Of a stretch of 64,000 nt of DNA, positions 17,357-26,577 are shown in pieces. The position numbers were made by a program, and so were the translations under genes. Where the stretch lies: IMG/VR virus record IMGVR_UViG_3300005099_000065, positions 1 to 64,000 of that record; one strand, 5' to 3'. Origin of the DNA: a virus. Every line of letters begins with the position of its first letter. Position 1 is the first letter of the stretch. The notes below the pieces were generated by a model. That model was not told the origin of the DNA. It worked only from the letters and a program-made list of their open reading frames with translations, and ran no database searches.

Positions 17357-18198
17357 TTTTGGGGGCAAATTTCGACAACGTCGCAGGAATGGAATCAGGT
17401 GTGGCCAAAGCTTTTCGCCAGTTGAATTGGAATGTGATTGCTTTGTCGTATCGCAAAATGTTTCCTAGCAATTTGTTTATGAAAGTGGATGAAGCTTATG
17501 CAAAAGGAATAGATTTGGTGTTGGTTATCAAAGGTGAAAGAGTAGATCCTTTGCAAACCTTTCCTCGTGCTTCTGTACCCAAAGCATTTTGGTTTCAAGA
17601 CGATGTACGCTGGAGTAAAACCAACTGGGCTTTGTTTCAGACTTTGTTTCCTTATTATGATTATGTTTTTTATTTTGATCAATCGGGAATTGAATGGATG
17701 CAAGACAAAATAAGAGGGAAGGTCTATTTTTTGCCATTGGGTTATGACCCTGAAGTTTATCGACCTCGATCGAAGAAGAGAGATGTATGCTTTTTATGTT
17801 CTGTTGTAGGTCCAAGGTTGGAAGTAGCTTATATATTAAAGCATCGCTACAATGCTTTGGTTGGTTGGGTTGGAGACGATTACCCTAAGCTGTTAGCTGA
17901 GACTAGAATTGCAGTGAATTGGGGATTGACCTTCCAATCTACCCAACAGCGAGTTTTCGAAGCAGCTGGATGTGGGTGTGTGGTAGTGACCAGTTGGGTG
18001 GATGAGAAATATCGTGTGTTAAAAACACCTATATATGTGAAGGATTTGGAACACTTGACCAAAGAAATCGATGAGCTCTTAGTCGATGAAGAAGAGTTGA
18101 AGAAAAAAGCTCAGCAAATCAAAACAGAATCACAAAACCATACTTGGAAGCACAGAGTTTTGTCTCTTTTAAACCAAATCCAAGGAGGAGACAAATGA
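17332..18198 (+). CDS. CgeB-like glycosyltransferase
   Basis: 288 residues, ATG 17332 inside the end of the previous gene (GAGAGTGG upstream, weak). The N-terminal lobe starts with KTVLILGANFDNVAG; the C-terminal lobe has LPLGYDPEVY and QQRVFEAAGCGCVVVTS (about 200-220), the donor-site pattern of the CgeB/YkvP group of GT4-like transferases. Coupled to the epimerase gene (ATGA). Confidence 0.65.
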   Translation: MGTKKTVLILGANFDNVAGMESGVAKAFRQLNWNVIALSYRKMFPSNLFMKVDEAYAKGIDLVLVIKGERVDPLQTFPRASVPKAFWFQDDVRWSKTNWALFQTLFPYYDYVFYFDQSGIEWMQDKIRGKVYFLPLGYDPEVYRPRSKKRDVCFLCSVVGPRLEVAYILKHRYNALVGWVGDDYPKLLAETRIAVNWGLTFQSTQQRVFEAAGCGCVVVTSWVDEKYRVLKTPIYVKDLEHLTKEIDELLVDEEELKKKAQQIKTESQNHTWKHRVLSLLNQIQGGDK

Positions 18199-19100
18199 AA
18201 TGTCTGGTTGTGGGTGGAGCAGGATTCATTGGTAGTCATTTGGTTGAACATCTGTTGAGCCAAGGTTATGAAGTAGAAGTGTTGGACAATTTAATAGCGG
18301 GCAATCCCGACAATGTTTCCATTCCCGTTGCCACTTCAGTAGAGGACTTGCAAAGTGAATTTTGGGACGTGATTTTTTGGTTGGCTGACCGAGTAGGAGT
18401 GAAAACAATTGTGCAAACCAAAACATTCAATTTGATCAGCTCTTTGTTTCTTTTGAAAACTTTTATCGGTTGCTCGCACAGAATTGTTTTGGCTTCTAGT
18501 AGTGAAGTTTATGGACAATATTGGTCGAAATATCAATTTTCATATCACAAAAGGTTTACCTATGCTTGGATAAAGTTGTTGGAAGAGTTTTTGGTGTCCG
18601 AAAGCTGGACATCATATGTTATAGCAAGATTGTTCAACGTTTATGGACCCAGGCAAAGAATTCATGCAGGAGTGGTTCCATACTTTTGCTATCGGGCTTA
18701 CCATCATTTGCCCTTGACGCTGCACGAGGAATCTGGTTATTGCGCTGTTCGTTCATTTTTGTACGTGAAAAATTTAGCGGAGCTTTTGACCACGTTGGCC
18801 ATTTCCAATTGGACAGGAATAATGGACATAGGCAATCCCTTTGCCGTCATAAGCATCAGGTCATTGGCTATGAAGATTCGTGAGCTTTTTGATTCCAAAT
18901 CTGCAATTTTGACTGTGGACAATCCTTATGCAGGTCCTAGAGTGCGTTATTCGTCTTGTATGGAAATGAGAAGGTTTTTTGGTGAAGATTATTTGAGGCA
19001 AAAACTGGTTCCACTAGAGGAAGGATTGAAGGAAACTGCCAATTGGTACAGGAAAGTTTTTGACCAAAATGATTCTCAGTTACAACAGTTGATGAAATGA
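18195..19100 (+). CDS. NAD-dependent nucleotide-sugar epimerase/dehydratase (SDR)
   Basis: 301 residues from ATG 18195, 6 bases after GGAGGAG. GGAGFIGS (7-14) is the NAD-binding loop and Y123-x3-K127 the catalytic pair, with SSSEVYG (101-107) before it; NVYGPRQ follows. It belongs to the extended SDRs that convert NDP-sugars. It would supply an unusual sugar to the neighbouring transferases; substrate not predictable. Confidence 0.75.
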   Translation: MKCLVVGGAGFIGSHLVEHLLSQGYEVEVLDNLIAGNPDNVSIPVATSVEDLQSEFWDVIFWLADRVGVKTIVQTKTFNLISSLFLLKTFIGCSHRIVLASSSEVYGQYWSKYQFSYHKRFTYAWIKLLEEFLVSESWTSYVIARLFNVYGPRQRIHAGVVPYFCYRAYHHLPLTLHEESGYCAVRSFLYVKNLAELLTTLAISNWTGIMDIGNPFAVISIRSLAMKIRELFDSKSAILTVDNPYAGPRVRYSSCMEMRRFFGEDYLRQKLVPLEEGLKETANWYRKVFDQNDSQLQQLMK

Positions 19101-19990
19101 ATGTATTAGCTAATTGGAAGGGTGGAAAATTGTTGTACCAAATTTACGGAGGAATCGGAGATTTGTTGTGGCGTACTGCTCTCTTTCGTCAAATCAAAAA
19201 GTCATTTCCCGACACATATTTGTGTGTGAGCAGTCGGGGACCTCATTGGAAACTGATTTATGAAAATAATCCTCATGTGGATGAATTGCTCGATTTCGGC
19301 AGCTATGATTGTTCTGAGTTTGACCGAGTGATAGAAGATGAGTTGTGTCCTCATGTGAGATGTGGTTATGCTTTCAAAATGCATGCTGTGGAAGCATTGG
19401 GTGTATGGGCTGGTTTGGCAATTGAGGATTTGAGTTACGAATACAAAGTGAAAGATGAAGAGAGAAAATGGGCTAAGGAGTTTTTGTCTCAATTTGCTCG
19501 ACCAATCATAACAGTGGCTTTAAGGGCTTCGAGTAACGTGAGAAATTGGGACCCCATTCAACAGTTGAGATTGATTAAGATGCTGAGAGAAGTAGGCACT
19601 GTGATTCTTTTGCATTCTCATCCTGTCGATTTGGCAAGGTTGGATGGGGTGGTGAGCATGTGCGGAGGATACAATGTTCGACAAGTGGCTGCTGTTATCG
19701 AGCAATGTGACCTTTTAATCACACCAGACACAGGGGCTTTGCACTTTGGTTGTCATTTTGGAATTCCTACAGTTGCTTATTTCGCAGGCACAGACCCCAA
19801 GTGCCGAATACGAAAGACAGACAAAAACGTTTCAGTGATGATGCAACCAATTTTGCCTGATTGTCATCCCTGCTGGTTTCACGGGGCGAATTGCCCTCGT
19901 TTTGGCACTTTGGTTCCCAAATGCATATCATTGTTGAAAGCAGAACAAGTGTTTGAATTGGCTTTACAAAAATTGAAGGAAAGGAGGTGA
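19097..19990 (+). CDS. GT9/heptosyltransferase-like glycosyltransferase
   Basis: 297 residues; ATG overlaps the previous stop. GGIGDLLWRTALFRQIKKSFP (about 18-38) and the C-terminal LLITPDTGALHFG (about 208-220) with GIPTVAYFAGTDP are the hallmarks of the ADP-heptose:LPS transferase family. It has a Cys-rich insertion near residue 255 (DCHPCWFHGANCP). In host bacteria these enzymes build LPS; here the acceptor is unknown. Confidence 0.75.
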   Translation: MNVLANWKGGKLLYQIYGGIGDLLWRTALFRQIKKSFPDTYLCVSSRGPHWKLIYENNPHVDELLDFGSYDCSEFDRVIEDELCPHVRCGYAFKMHAVEALGVWAGLAIEDLSYEYKVKDEERKWAKEFLSQFARPIITVALRASSNVRNWDPIQQLRLIKMLREVGTVILLHSHPVDLARLDGVVSMCGGYNVRQVAAVIEQCDLLITPDTGALHFGCHFGIPTVAYFAGTDPKCRIRKTDKNVSVMMQPILPDCHPCWFHGANCPRFGTLVPKCISLLKAEQVFELALQKLKERR

Positions 19991-19995
19991 GGCAA

Positions 19996-20355
19996 TTGTT
20001 AGGCACTCAAGCAAGAAAAAGAGGCTATCAAATAAACAGAGTTCAGTTGAAATTGAAAAGACATCGAACATTAACACCAGACATCGTGGCGTATGTTATG
20101 GGGACTCGCTGCGTGTTGGGGTGGGATTGTGAATCTTGTCCCAAATATTCTCATTGCAAAAAGCGAGTCCAAAGGGATCTCTTTTATCAAAAGAAAATTG
20201 AAGACGAAGTGTTAGACTATTTGGACAGAGCCAGAAAAAGCAGAGGTCCCGATTTATGTGATTTGGGAGTGGTAAGTGATATAGTACAGGAGGAATATTT
20301 ATATGAGTGGGAAGAGGATTTCGAAGGTATCAATTATCATTCCAGTTTACAATAA
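19996..20355 (+). CDS. Small cysteine-cluster protein
   Basis: 119 residues if it starts at TTG 19996 (8 bases after GGAGG; GTG 19987 is also in frame). The middle carries five cysteines, CVLGWDCESCPKYSHCKK preceded by one residue, likely a metal site. The N-terminus is basic, the C-terminus acidic. Its 3' end overlaps the next glycosyltransferase by 53 bases. No family recognised; it lies within the sugar island. Confidence 0.45.
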   Translation: MLGTQARKRGYQINRVQLKLKRHRTLTPDIVAYVMGTRCVLGWDCESCPKYSHCKKRVQRDLFYQKKIEDEVLDYLDRARKSRGPDLCDLGVVSDIVQEEYLYEWEEDFEGINYHSSLQ

Positions 20356-22354
20356 TTTGCAATTGTTGAAGAAGTGCATAAGCTCGCTTCGTCAACACCA
20401 TGCTGGAGCTGAATATGAATTGGTGATTGTGGACGATGGGAGTACAGAGCCTGGGACGAAAGAGTATTTGAGCAATTTTGAAAATGTGATACAGCAAAGC
20501 AATCAGGGATTTATAAAGGCATGCAACCACGGAGCCAAAGTAGCAATTGGCGAATATCTTTTGTTTATGAATTCAGATATCGAGGTTTTGCACGATGGTT
20601 GGCTGGGAAGGTTGGTGATGGTATTTGAAGAGAAAGAGGATGTGGGGATAGTAGGATGCAAATTGATTTTCCCTGACGACACTGTACAACATTGTGGTAT
20701 GGAATTTTCCTCACGCCATATGAATTTCATTCACCGTCATTATCGAGCCCACAAAGCAGATCCTCAAGTAAACCAAAGCGGATACGTACCAGCTGTTACA
20801 GGAGCTTTGTTTATGGTGAGAAGGAAAGTGTGGGATGAGTTGAATGGATTTGATGAACAGTATGTATTCGGATATTTTGAAGACACGGATTTTTGTATGA
20901 GAGCTTTGGAGAAAGGATGGAAAACTTATTATTGTGCTTCGGTGGAAATGATTCACCACCAGTCAGCTACCACGGGAGGATGTCCATCTGAAGTCTGGTT
21001 TCACAACCATGAAATTTTTAAACAGAGATGGATCCGAACTGGCAAACTATGTCGTTATCCTAAAATAGCAGCTTGCTACATTGTATTCAATGAAGCCGAA
21101 TTCATCAGCGAAAGCTTAGCCAGCATTTATCCTTGGGTTCACAAAATCATCATTGTAGAAGGCTGTACTGAATACACAAAGCAATTTGCTCGACCAGATG
21201 GAAGCAGTAGTGATGGGACAGTTGAAAAAATAAAAAACTTCAATGATCCTCAGAAAAAAATTGTACTCATTCAAGGAAAGTGGAAAGACAAAACACAAAT
21301 GAGAAACGAATATTGCAAACATTTGAAAGGATTTGATTATGCTTTGGTTGTGGATGGAGATGAGGTATGGAGTTATCGGGAAATGGCAAAAGTAGAGGAA
21401 TTGATGTTCAAAGAACCGCATGTCAGAGCATTCAGTTTTGGAATGTATGAGTTTTGGAAAGACTTTACCAGAGTGAACAAAGGAGTGTGGGAACAGTTTT
21501 TGGGTCGTCGTACTTTGATAAAATTGGACAAGGGGCTCAAGTACAAAGATCATTTGACTCCTGTCACAGAGGATGGTCAAGTGATTCCAGCCACTTTGCA
21601 TCCCGAAATTCATTTTCACCACTACAATTATTGCCAAAGTGATGAAAAAATTAAGCAAAAATTTGAATATTATCTCAAGAAAGGCACTCCTGGTTTCAAG
21701 CTGAATGGAAATTGGTATGAAGAAGTGTGGAAGGCTTGGGATAAAGACCGAGTGAAAGTGGAAAGCACCACAGGCAATCATCCATTTGGGGGTGGGTACA
21801 CAGTGGAATATCTGGGAGATCATCCCGAAGCTGTACGCAACCATCCCAAATACCAACATTTCCTTTTCATTCGCAAGCGTTCCATTTTGTTTACATGCGA
21901 TTTGAATTTCCAATTGCCGTTTTTTCATCGGCTCACCCCTTATGATGTGAATCCATTAGATCCTTTTGCTCACGATGTCAAGGTGTTCGTGTTGTATGAT
22001 TTTTTGTCTCATTATTCCAAAAATGAAATTCAATCCATTTTGAACAATTTGTGTGCTTTGTTGGACAACCAAGGAGAAATACGCATCATTGAACCCGATG
22101 CCGAAAAGATAACCCGTGCCTTCTGTTCTCGCCATATCTCTATTTCAGATCTCAACAATTTGCTTTTGGGTAATCCCAATCATCAATTTGGACAAAGGAA
22201 AACTTTGTTGAATGTGAGTTTGTTGAAGATTATGCTTTTGGCTGGTGGATTTAGTTTTATCCAAAGCCTTGACAGACCAGATTTTTTCTTGGAAATCAGG
22301 GCATTCAAATCCCCAATTTATAATATTTTTAGACATTTGAAAGGAGGGATTTGA
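20303..22354 (+). CDS. Three-domain bifunctional glycosyltransferase (GT2-GT2-methyltransferase-like)
   Basis: 683 residues; AGGAGG lies 9 bases before ATG. Domain 1 (about 8-245) is a GT2 with SIIIPVYNN, ELVIVDDGS, EYLLFMNSDIEV and the rhamnosyl/galactosyl-type GYFEDTDFCMRA. Domain 2 (about 250-480) is a second GT-A fold (YIVFNEAEFISESLASI, then ALVVDGDE). Domain 3 (about 545-680) follows the late half of a SAM methyltransferase (LYDFLSHY, GEIRIIEPD, LLAGGF) without a SAM loop. Such modular enzymes make repeating sugars. Last gene of the island. Confidence 0.75.
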   Translation: MSGKRISKVSIIIPVYNNLQLLKKCISSLRQHHAGAEYELVIVDDGSTEPGTKEYLSNFENVIQQSNQGFIKACNHGAKVAIGEYLLFMNSDIEVLHDGWLGRLVMVFEEKEDVGIVGCKLIFPDDTVQHCGMEFSSRHMNFIHRHYRAHKADPQVNQSGYVPAVTGALFMVRRKVWDELNGFDEQYVFGYFEDTDFCMRALEKGWKTYYCASVEMIHHQSATTGGCPSEVWFHNHEIFKQRWIRTGKLCRYPKIAACYIVFNEAEFISESLASIYPWVHKIIIVEGCTEYTKQFARPDGSSSDGTVEKIKNFNDPQKKIVLIQGKWKDKTQMRNEYCKHLKGFDYALVVDGDEVWSYREMAKVEELMFKEPHVRAFSFGMYEFWKDFTRVNKGVWEQFLGRRTLIKLDKGLKYKDHLTPVTEDGQVIPATLHPEIHFHHYNYCQSDEKIKQKFEYYLKKGTPGFKLNGNWYEEVWKAWDKDRVKVESTTGNHPFGGGYTVEYLGDHPEAVRNHPKYQHFLFIRKRSILFTCDLNFQLPFFHRLTPYDVNPLDPFAHDVKVFVLYDFLSHYSKNEIQSILNNLCALLDNQGEIRIIEPDAEKITRAFCSRHISISDLNNLLLGNPNHQFGQRKTLLNVSLLKIMLLAGGFSFIQSLDRPDFFLEIRAFKSPIYNIFRHLKGGI

Positions 22355-22355
22355 G

Positions 22356-23420
22356 ATGCCTTTAGGTTTCAAAGGTTATTTGATGATTGCTGAAGAAGGA
22401 ACCACAGTTGCTGGTGGAAATGTGTGGGGTAAGGAAAGCGTGGATTGGTTGAGTGCTTTGTATTTTGAAAGCGAGTCACTAGCACCAGCACCAGACATAT
22501 TCTTTTCCACTGAATTGGGTGGCAGAAACGCTGAAGGAGACAGAGCATTTCGTCGTTCTCGCAAACGTGGAGACAAATGCGAAGGAGCTATCACCATCAC
22601 AGCATATCCAGAAGGTGGTGGAGATATGAGCGGATTAGCCTTATTGCTCAAACATGCCACAGCTGGTGTGACTAGTGGAACACTAATTGGAACAGCACAA
22701 GGACTGTCAGATGATTATTATCTCCACACATTCATTCCCAAAGACGAAATCGACAATCTTTGGAATGGTTCCACATATCGAGTTTACGGATTGACTGTTC
22801 ACATTGGTCGTGAAGATGATAGTGGGTCTTTGAGAAACTATCCCCATCTGGGGTGCAGAATCAGAAACATCACTTTCAGTTGTGCTGCTGGCGAGGAACT
22901 GAAATGCTCTGTGGAATTTGTAGGCAGAAAGCTAGGAGACACGGGCACAGCCAAAACACCCAGTTATTCAGGATTGTCCCCTTGGACATTTGATGAGGCA
23001 AGTGTGACAGTGGATGGTAATACTAGACAAATTGATTCCTTTGAAATCACAATCACCAATCCGATGGTGGAAGCTCACACATTGGGCACTAATGTCTTAG
23101 GAAGAGTCAGATTCAGTGGAGCCAGAACTGTAACAGGAAACATCACAGCACCATTTGAGGGATGGGTGAAAGACTTGTTCGACAAATGGCGCAACAACCA
23201 AAGCGCATCTCTCAATATTAAATTCACCAAAGGTACATATTGGACAATTGAGTTTGATTTGCCTAAAGTGATTTTCACTGGTGCTCCACCCAGCATTGGA
23301 GGTCCCGAAGAACTGGTAGTCACTATGCCATTCCAAGCGCTGTGGGACGAAAGCTCAGGATATGATATTCGAATCAAACTCAGCAACAGAGATGAAAAGG
23401 TAGGTTATGACATTAGCTAA
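22356..23420 (+). CDS. Major tail tube protein
   Basis: 354 residues, GAAAGGAGGG ribosome site. Beta-rich with an alpha turn; the order (tube, two chaperone-like genes, tape measure) is diagnostic. The segment SFEITITNPMVE, then LGRVRFSGARTVTGNI and the end FQALWDE with D-S-Y are the pattern of phage tail tube subunits of siphoviruses, somewhat longer than usual (N-terminal extra domain rich in Gly). No sheath gene is recognised nearby. Confidence 0.7.
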   Translation: MPLGFKGYLMIAEEGTTVAGGNVWGKESVDWLSALYFESESLAPAPDIFFSTELGGRNAEGDRAFRRSRKRGDKCEGAITITAYPEGGGDMSGLALLLKHATAGVTSGTLIGTAQGLSDDYYLHTFIPKDEIDNLWNGSTYRVYGLTVHIGREDDSGSLRNYPHLGCRIRNITFSCAAGEELKCSVEFVGRKLGDTGTAKTPSYSGLSPWTFDEASVTVDGNTRQIDSFEITITNPMVEAHTLGTNVLGRVRFSGARTVTGNITAPFEGWVKDLFDKWRNNQSASLNIKFTKGTYWTIEFDLPKVIFTGAPPSIGGPEELVVTMPFQALWDESSGYDIRIKLSNRDEKVGYDIS

Positions 23421-23440
23421 TAATTTCAAGGAGGCACACG

Positions 23441-23881
23441 ATGCCCATTAAAAGCATGCCCAAAAATGAAATCATTTATGTCCCAGAGTACTCTGGGAAC
23501 AGAGACGATCCCCAACCTTTGTGGGTGAAAATCAGACCATTGACCAGAAGAGAAAGCGATCAATACAGAAAACAAATAAGGTACTGGCGCAGAAAGGGAT
23601 TCAGAGATCAATGGGAATCAAATTTGCCAGAAATTGAAAAAAGACAATTCTTAGATCATGTGTTAGAAGTACACAATTTTGTCGATTATGAAACAGGAGA
23701 GGAAATCACGGACATCGAGCGTTTTTACAACGAAGCGCCCGATGAATTGATTACTGAAATTTTTAATGCAATGCTAGATGCTAGCACATTCAGTGAGGAG
23801 GAACTAAAAAACTTCAGGCAGCTTGCCGTTGGGTCTTCAGCGGCAAGCAGTGGGAATGCCCATGCGACAAAAAGAGAATGA
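23441..23881 (+). CDS. Tail assembly chaperone (G-like)
   Basis: 146 residues behind AAGGAGG. Short helical protein with many Arg and Glu (RPLTRRESDQYRKQ, DIERFYNEAPDELI), placed between the tail tube and tape-measure genes, the position of lambda G. It probably keeps the tape measure extended and free of aggregates. Its last codons contain an A5 run (23869-23873) where a -1 shift would enter the next gene's frame. Confidence 0.55.
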   Translation: MPIKSMPKNEIIYVPEYSGNRDDPQPLWVKIRPLTRRESDQYRKQIRYWRRKGFRDQWESNLPEIEKRQFLDHVLEVHNFVDYETGEEITDIERFYNEAPDELITEIFNAMLDASTFSEEELKNFRQLAVGSSAASSGNAHATKRE

Positions 23882-24231
23882 GAAACTGTGCTATTGATGA
23901 AGAGATTGTGTTGGAAAAACATGAAGAATTTTACGTGGTTTACAGCCCTCAAGTCAAGGGAAACTTCCAACTCACTTTAGGAGATATCAAATTCAAAGTT
24001 TGTCCTCTCAGTTGGATTAGCTCTGACAGCTGGTATTATTTGGAATTGTTTCATTTGTGCAAAACTTTGCATTGTCTGCCTGAAGAAGGAGGAGTGCTAG
24101 ATCAAGACAACAAAACAATGGAAGCATTTCAAATCATAGCAACAGAAATTCAACGTTATTCCGAACGGATGAAATCGCAAGAACTGCAAATGTTGCCACA
24201 ACTGGAGCAAATGAGATGGAGAAAGAGTTAA
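23878..24231 (+). CDS. Second tail chaperone (T-like), possibly made by frameshift
   Basis: 117 residues if translated alone from ATG 23878, which overlaps the previous stop. It lies in the -1 frame of the preceding gene, as T does to G in lambda, but its own ATG and open frame also allow coupled translation. Contains WYYLELFHLCKTLHCL and a helical end. Overlaps the tape-measure start by 16 bases. Confidence 0.5.
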   Translation: MRNCAIDEEIVLEKHEEFYVVYSPQVKGNFQLTLGDIKFKVCPLSWISSDSWYYLELFHLCKTLHCLPEEGGVLDQDNKTMEAFQIIATEIQRYSERMKSQELQMLPQLEQMRWRKS

Positions 24232-26576
24232 CACTAAAAATCAGAGCCAAAAATTTAGCAACCAGAACATTTGAGGAAGTAAAATCAGGGCTGAACAAGC
24301 TGGATAAAAGTTTGTCCAGCCTTGCAAAAACTGTTTTTTCAGTAAAAGGAGCTTTGGGTGGATTGATAGCTGTTTTGGGAGCTAGAGAATTAGGACAGAC
24401 TTTGGTTAAAGCGGGAACTGATTTAGAAACATTCAGAACACAGTTGCAAGCTCTCTACCAAGGCAATGTGGAATTAGCTGAACAGGCTTTGCAAGCTGTT
24501 ATTCAATTTGCTGAAAAAACCCCATTCTATACCAAAGACGTTGTAAACGCATTCATTATGTTAGAGGCGGCTGGAATCAAGGTTTCAAGCAAACTCTTGA
24601 AAACATTAGGAGACACTGCTTATTTGTTCAACCGAGACATTTCTGAAGTAGCTAATGCCTTGATTGGTATGGAAACAGAGGTGTGGAGGAGGCTGGGTGT
24701 GGTTATTGACAGAACCGGTAAGAAAGCAGTTATCAGTAGTGGAAATATAAGGATGGAAGTAGAAAATACTATCGCATCCATCAGAGCAGGGGTGGTGGAA
24801 TTGTTGGAAAAGAGATTTTCAGGGGCAATGGAGAAAGCCGAGGGCACATATGTTGGAGTTATGAGGATACTGGGGTCCATCTGGGATATCTTTTGGATGA
24901 AAGTGACTGAAAGCGGAGTTTGGGATTACATCAAAGCAGTGTTTCAAACCTTGCTAGATTACATCAACCGTTTTCGTGAACAAGGTAAACTCGATGTATG
25001 GGCGAAAAGCGTATCAAATGCTCTCATAGTGGCTTTCAAGACCGGAGTAGAGAGCATTGGTGTGTTTATACGGGCGATGGATGTGTTGAGAAGTGCTTGG
25101 AATGCAGTTAAAGGAGTTATAGCTTTAGCCTTGTCCACAGTTGCCGCAGGTTTGTCTAAAGTGTTAGGAGGATTGTCCAAAGTGGTGGATATTTTCAGGA
25201 GAGACTGGGCTCAATCTCTTAAAAAGGCTTCCGAGGATTTACAAACTGTGCGGACAACTTTGGTAGAGACAGCTGTTCAATCACTAGATGCATCCAAAAA
25301 ATACTACAATGACATCTTGAAACACGAAAGAACTTTTGATGAATTTCAAAGAAATGTTGAATCAGCTTTTCAAAGAAACATAGAAATGACCCAAAGGCTT
25401 CAGGAGGTGGAAACACAAAGAGCCAATGCATTGTCAGAAAGCAACTTGAAACTATTGGAGCAGCAAGATTTGCAATACAAGAAAGAACAAGAACTGGCTG
25501 AAGAGAGAGAAAAATTTGAAGAAGAGAGATTGAAATATTTTGAAAAAATAAAAGAGGAAATGATGAGTAAGAGCGAGCTTTATGCCAAGAAGATGGAAGA
25601 GGAGATTGAAAAGTACGCACGCACTGAAGAGGAGAAAATGTTGATTCGCAAATACTATGAGGAGAAAATTGCAGAAGCTAGAGCCCAAGAGATCGAGCAA
25701 GAGAAACAAGCAATGGCTGAAAGACTGGGTGTGTGGATTGCTGGCAATAAAGAGCTGATAGATGCTACCACAGCTGATTTGGAATACTTGACCCAAAAGG
25801 CAAAGGAATTTTCCAAAATCTATGGTGAAGAATTAGCCAAGCCTATGGTGGCTCTCTTGGCTGGCATTGATATGGCAATCAATGAAATACCAAAGAAAAA
25901 CGAAATCATAATGAAGATGGGCAAGGATTTGGTCGAAAACTTGCATGAAGGCTTTAAGGGAATGTTCAAAGGCTTAGTCACAGAGGGAATCGGAGGATTC
26001 AAAGATGCTTGGAAACAAATGCTCAATTCTATCAAAAACACATTCATAGACACTTTTGCTGAGTTGGCAGCCAGTAGAGCCTTGCATGCGCTGAAGTGGG
26101 CGCTCATAAAACTGTTTGAGGACGTTTTGAAGTCAAGAGCCTTGATAGCCTTAGTGAAATTGCTTGAAAATGTGTTTGGTTTCGATTTAAGCCCTCATTT
26201 TGATTTCTTGAAGATGTCTGCCAGTGCTTTCAGACCCACATCGTTGCCGATCCACCGTTCACTTGCTTCGCTGAGTGCTTCTTTGTTTGCTCCTGCGTTA
26301 CCAATGTCAATTGCTGGCATTAGTCCAATTGAAACCAGACCAATGTTTCAAGAAGCCACACCACCATCCCAGCCAATCATAACTACCACATTGCCTGCTG
26401 CTACTTATGAAGCACAACCTAGAAAACCAACCACAGTGAACCTGAATGTGAAAATATCCACATGGGATTCGGCAACTATGGCCAAAGTCGTGAAAGAAAA
26501 AGTTATCCCGAATCTCATTGAAGACATTAGAAACTATGGAGCATTGAGAACAGAAATAACCAAAGTAACAGCATGA
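24216..26576 (+). CDS. Tape measure protein 1
   Basis: 786 residues. The N-terminus (LTLKIRAKNLATRTFEEV ... LGARELG) starts the tape-measure family pattern; the N-terminal ~270 residues contain FAEKTPFYTKDVVNAFIML and DTAYLFNRDISEVANAL. A long coiled coil spans about 370-540. Hydrophobic helical segments lie near 610-680, and a Pro-rich linker and a beta end follow. It sets tail length and may pass through the membrane at DNA entry. It is paralogous to the next gene. Confidence 0.75.
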   Translation: MEKELTLKIRAKNLATRTFEEVKSGLNKLDKSLSSLAKTVFSVKGALGGLIAVLGARELGQTLVKAGTDLETFRTQLQALYQGNVELAEQALQAVIQFAEKTPFYTKDVVNAFIMLEAAGIKVSSKLLKTLGDTAYLFNRDISEVANALIGMETEVWRRLGVVIDRTGKKAVISSGNIRMEVENTIASIRAGVVELLEKRFSGAMEKAEGTYVGVMRILGSIWDIFWMKVTESGVWDYIKAVFQTLLDYINRFREQGKLDVWAKSVSNALIVAFKTGVESIGVFIRAMDVLRSAWNAVKGVIALALSTVAAGLSKVLGGLSKVVDIFRRDWAQSLKKASEDLQTVRTTLVETAVQSLDASKKYYNDILKHERTFDEFQRNVESAFQRNIEMTQRLQEVETQRANALSESNLKLLEQQDLQYKKEQELAEEREKFEEERLKYFEKIKEEMMSKSELYAKKMEEEIEKYARTEEEKMLIRKYYEEKIAEARAQEIEQEKQAMAERLGVWIAGNKELIDATTADLEYLTQKAKEFSKIYGEELAKPMVALLAGIDMAINEIPKKNEIIMKMGKDLVENLHEGFKGMFKGLVTEGIGGFKDAWKQMLNSIKNTFIDTFAELAASRALHALKWALIKLFEDVLKSRALIALVKLLENVFGFDLSPHFDFLKMSASAFRPTSLPIHRSLASLSASLFAPALPMSIAGISPIETRPMFQEATPPSQPIITTTLPAATYEAQPRKPTTVNLNVKISTWDSATMAKVVKEKVIPNLIEDIRNYGALRTEITKVTA

Positions 26577-26577
26577 G

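Noticed and set aside
21116-21928. Minus-strand frame of 270 codons in the large glycosyltransferase
   Set aside because: Antisense to a clear three-domain enzyme; Phe/His/Ser-rich without motif.
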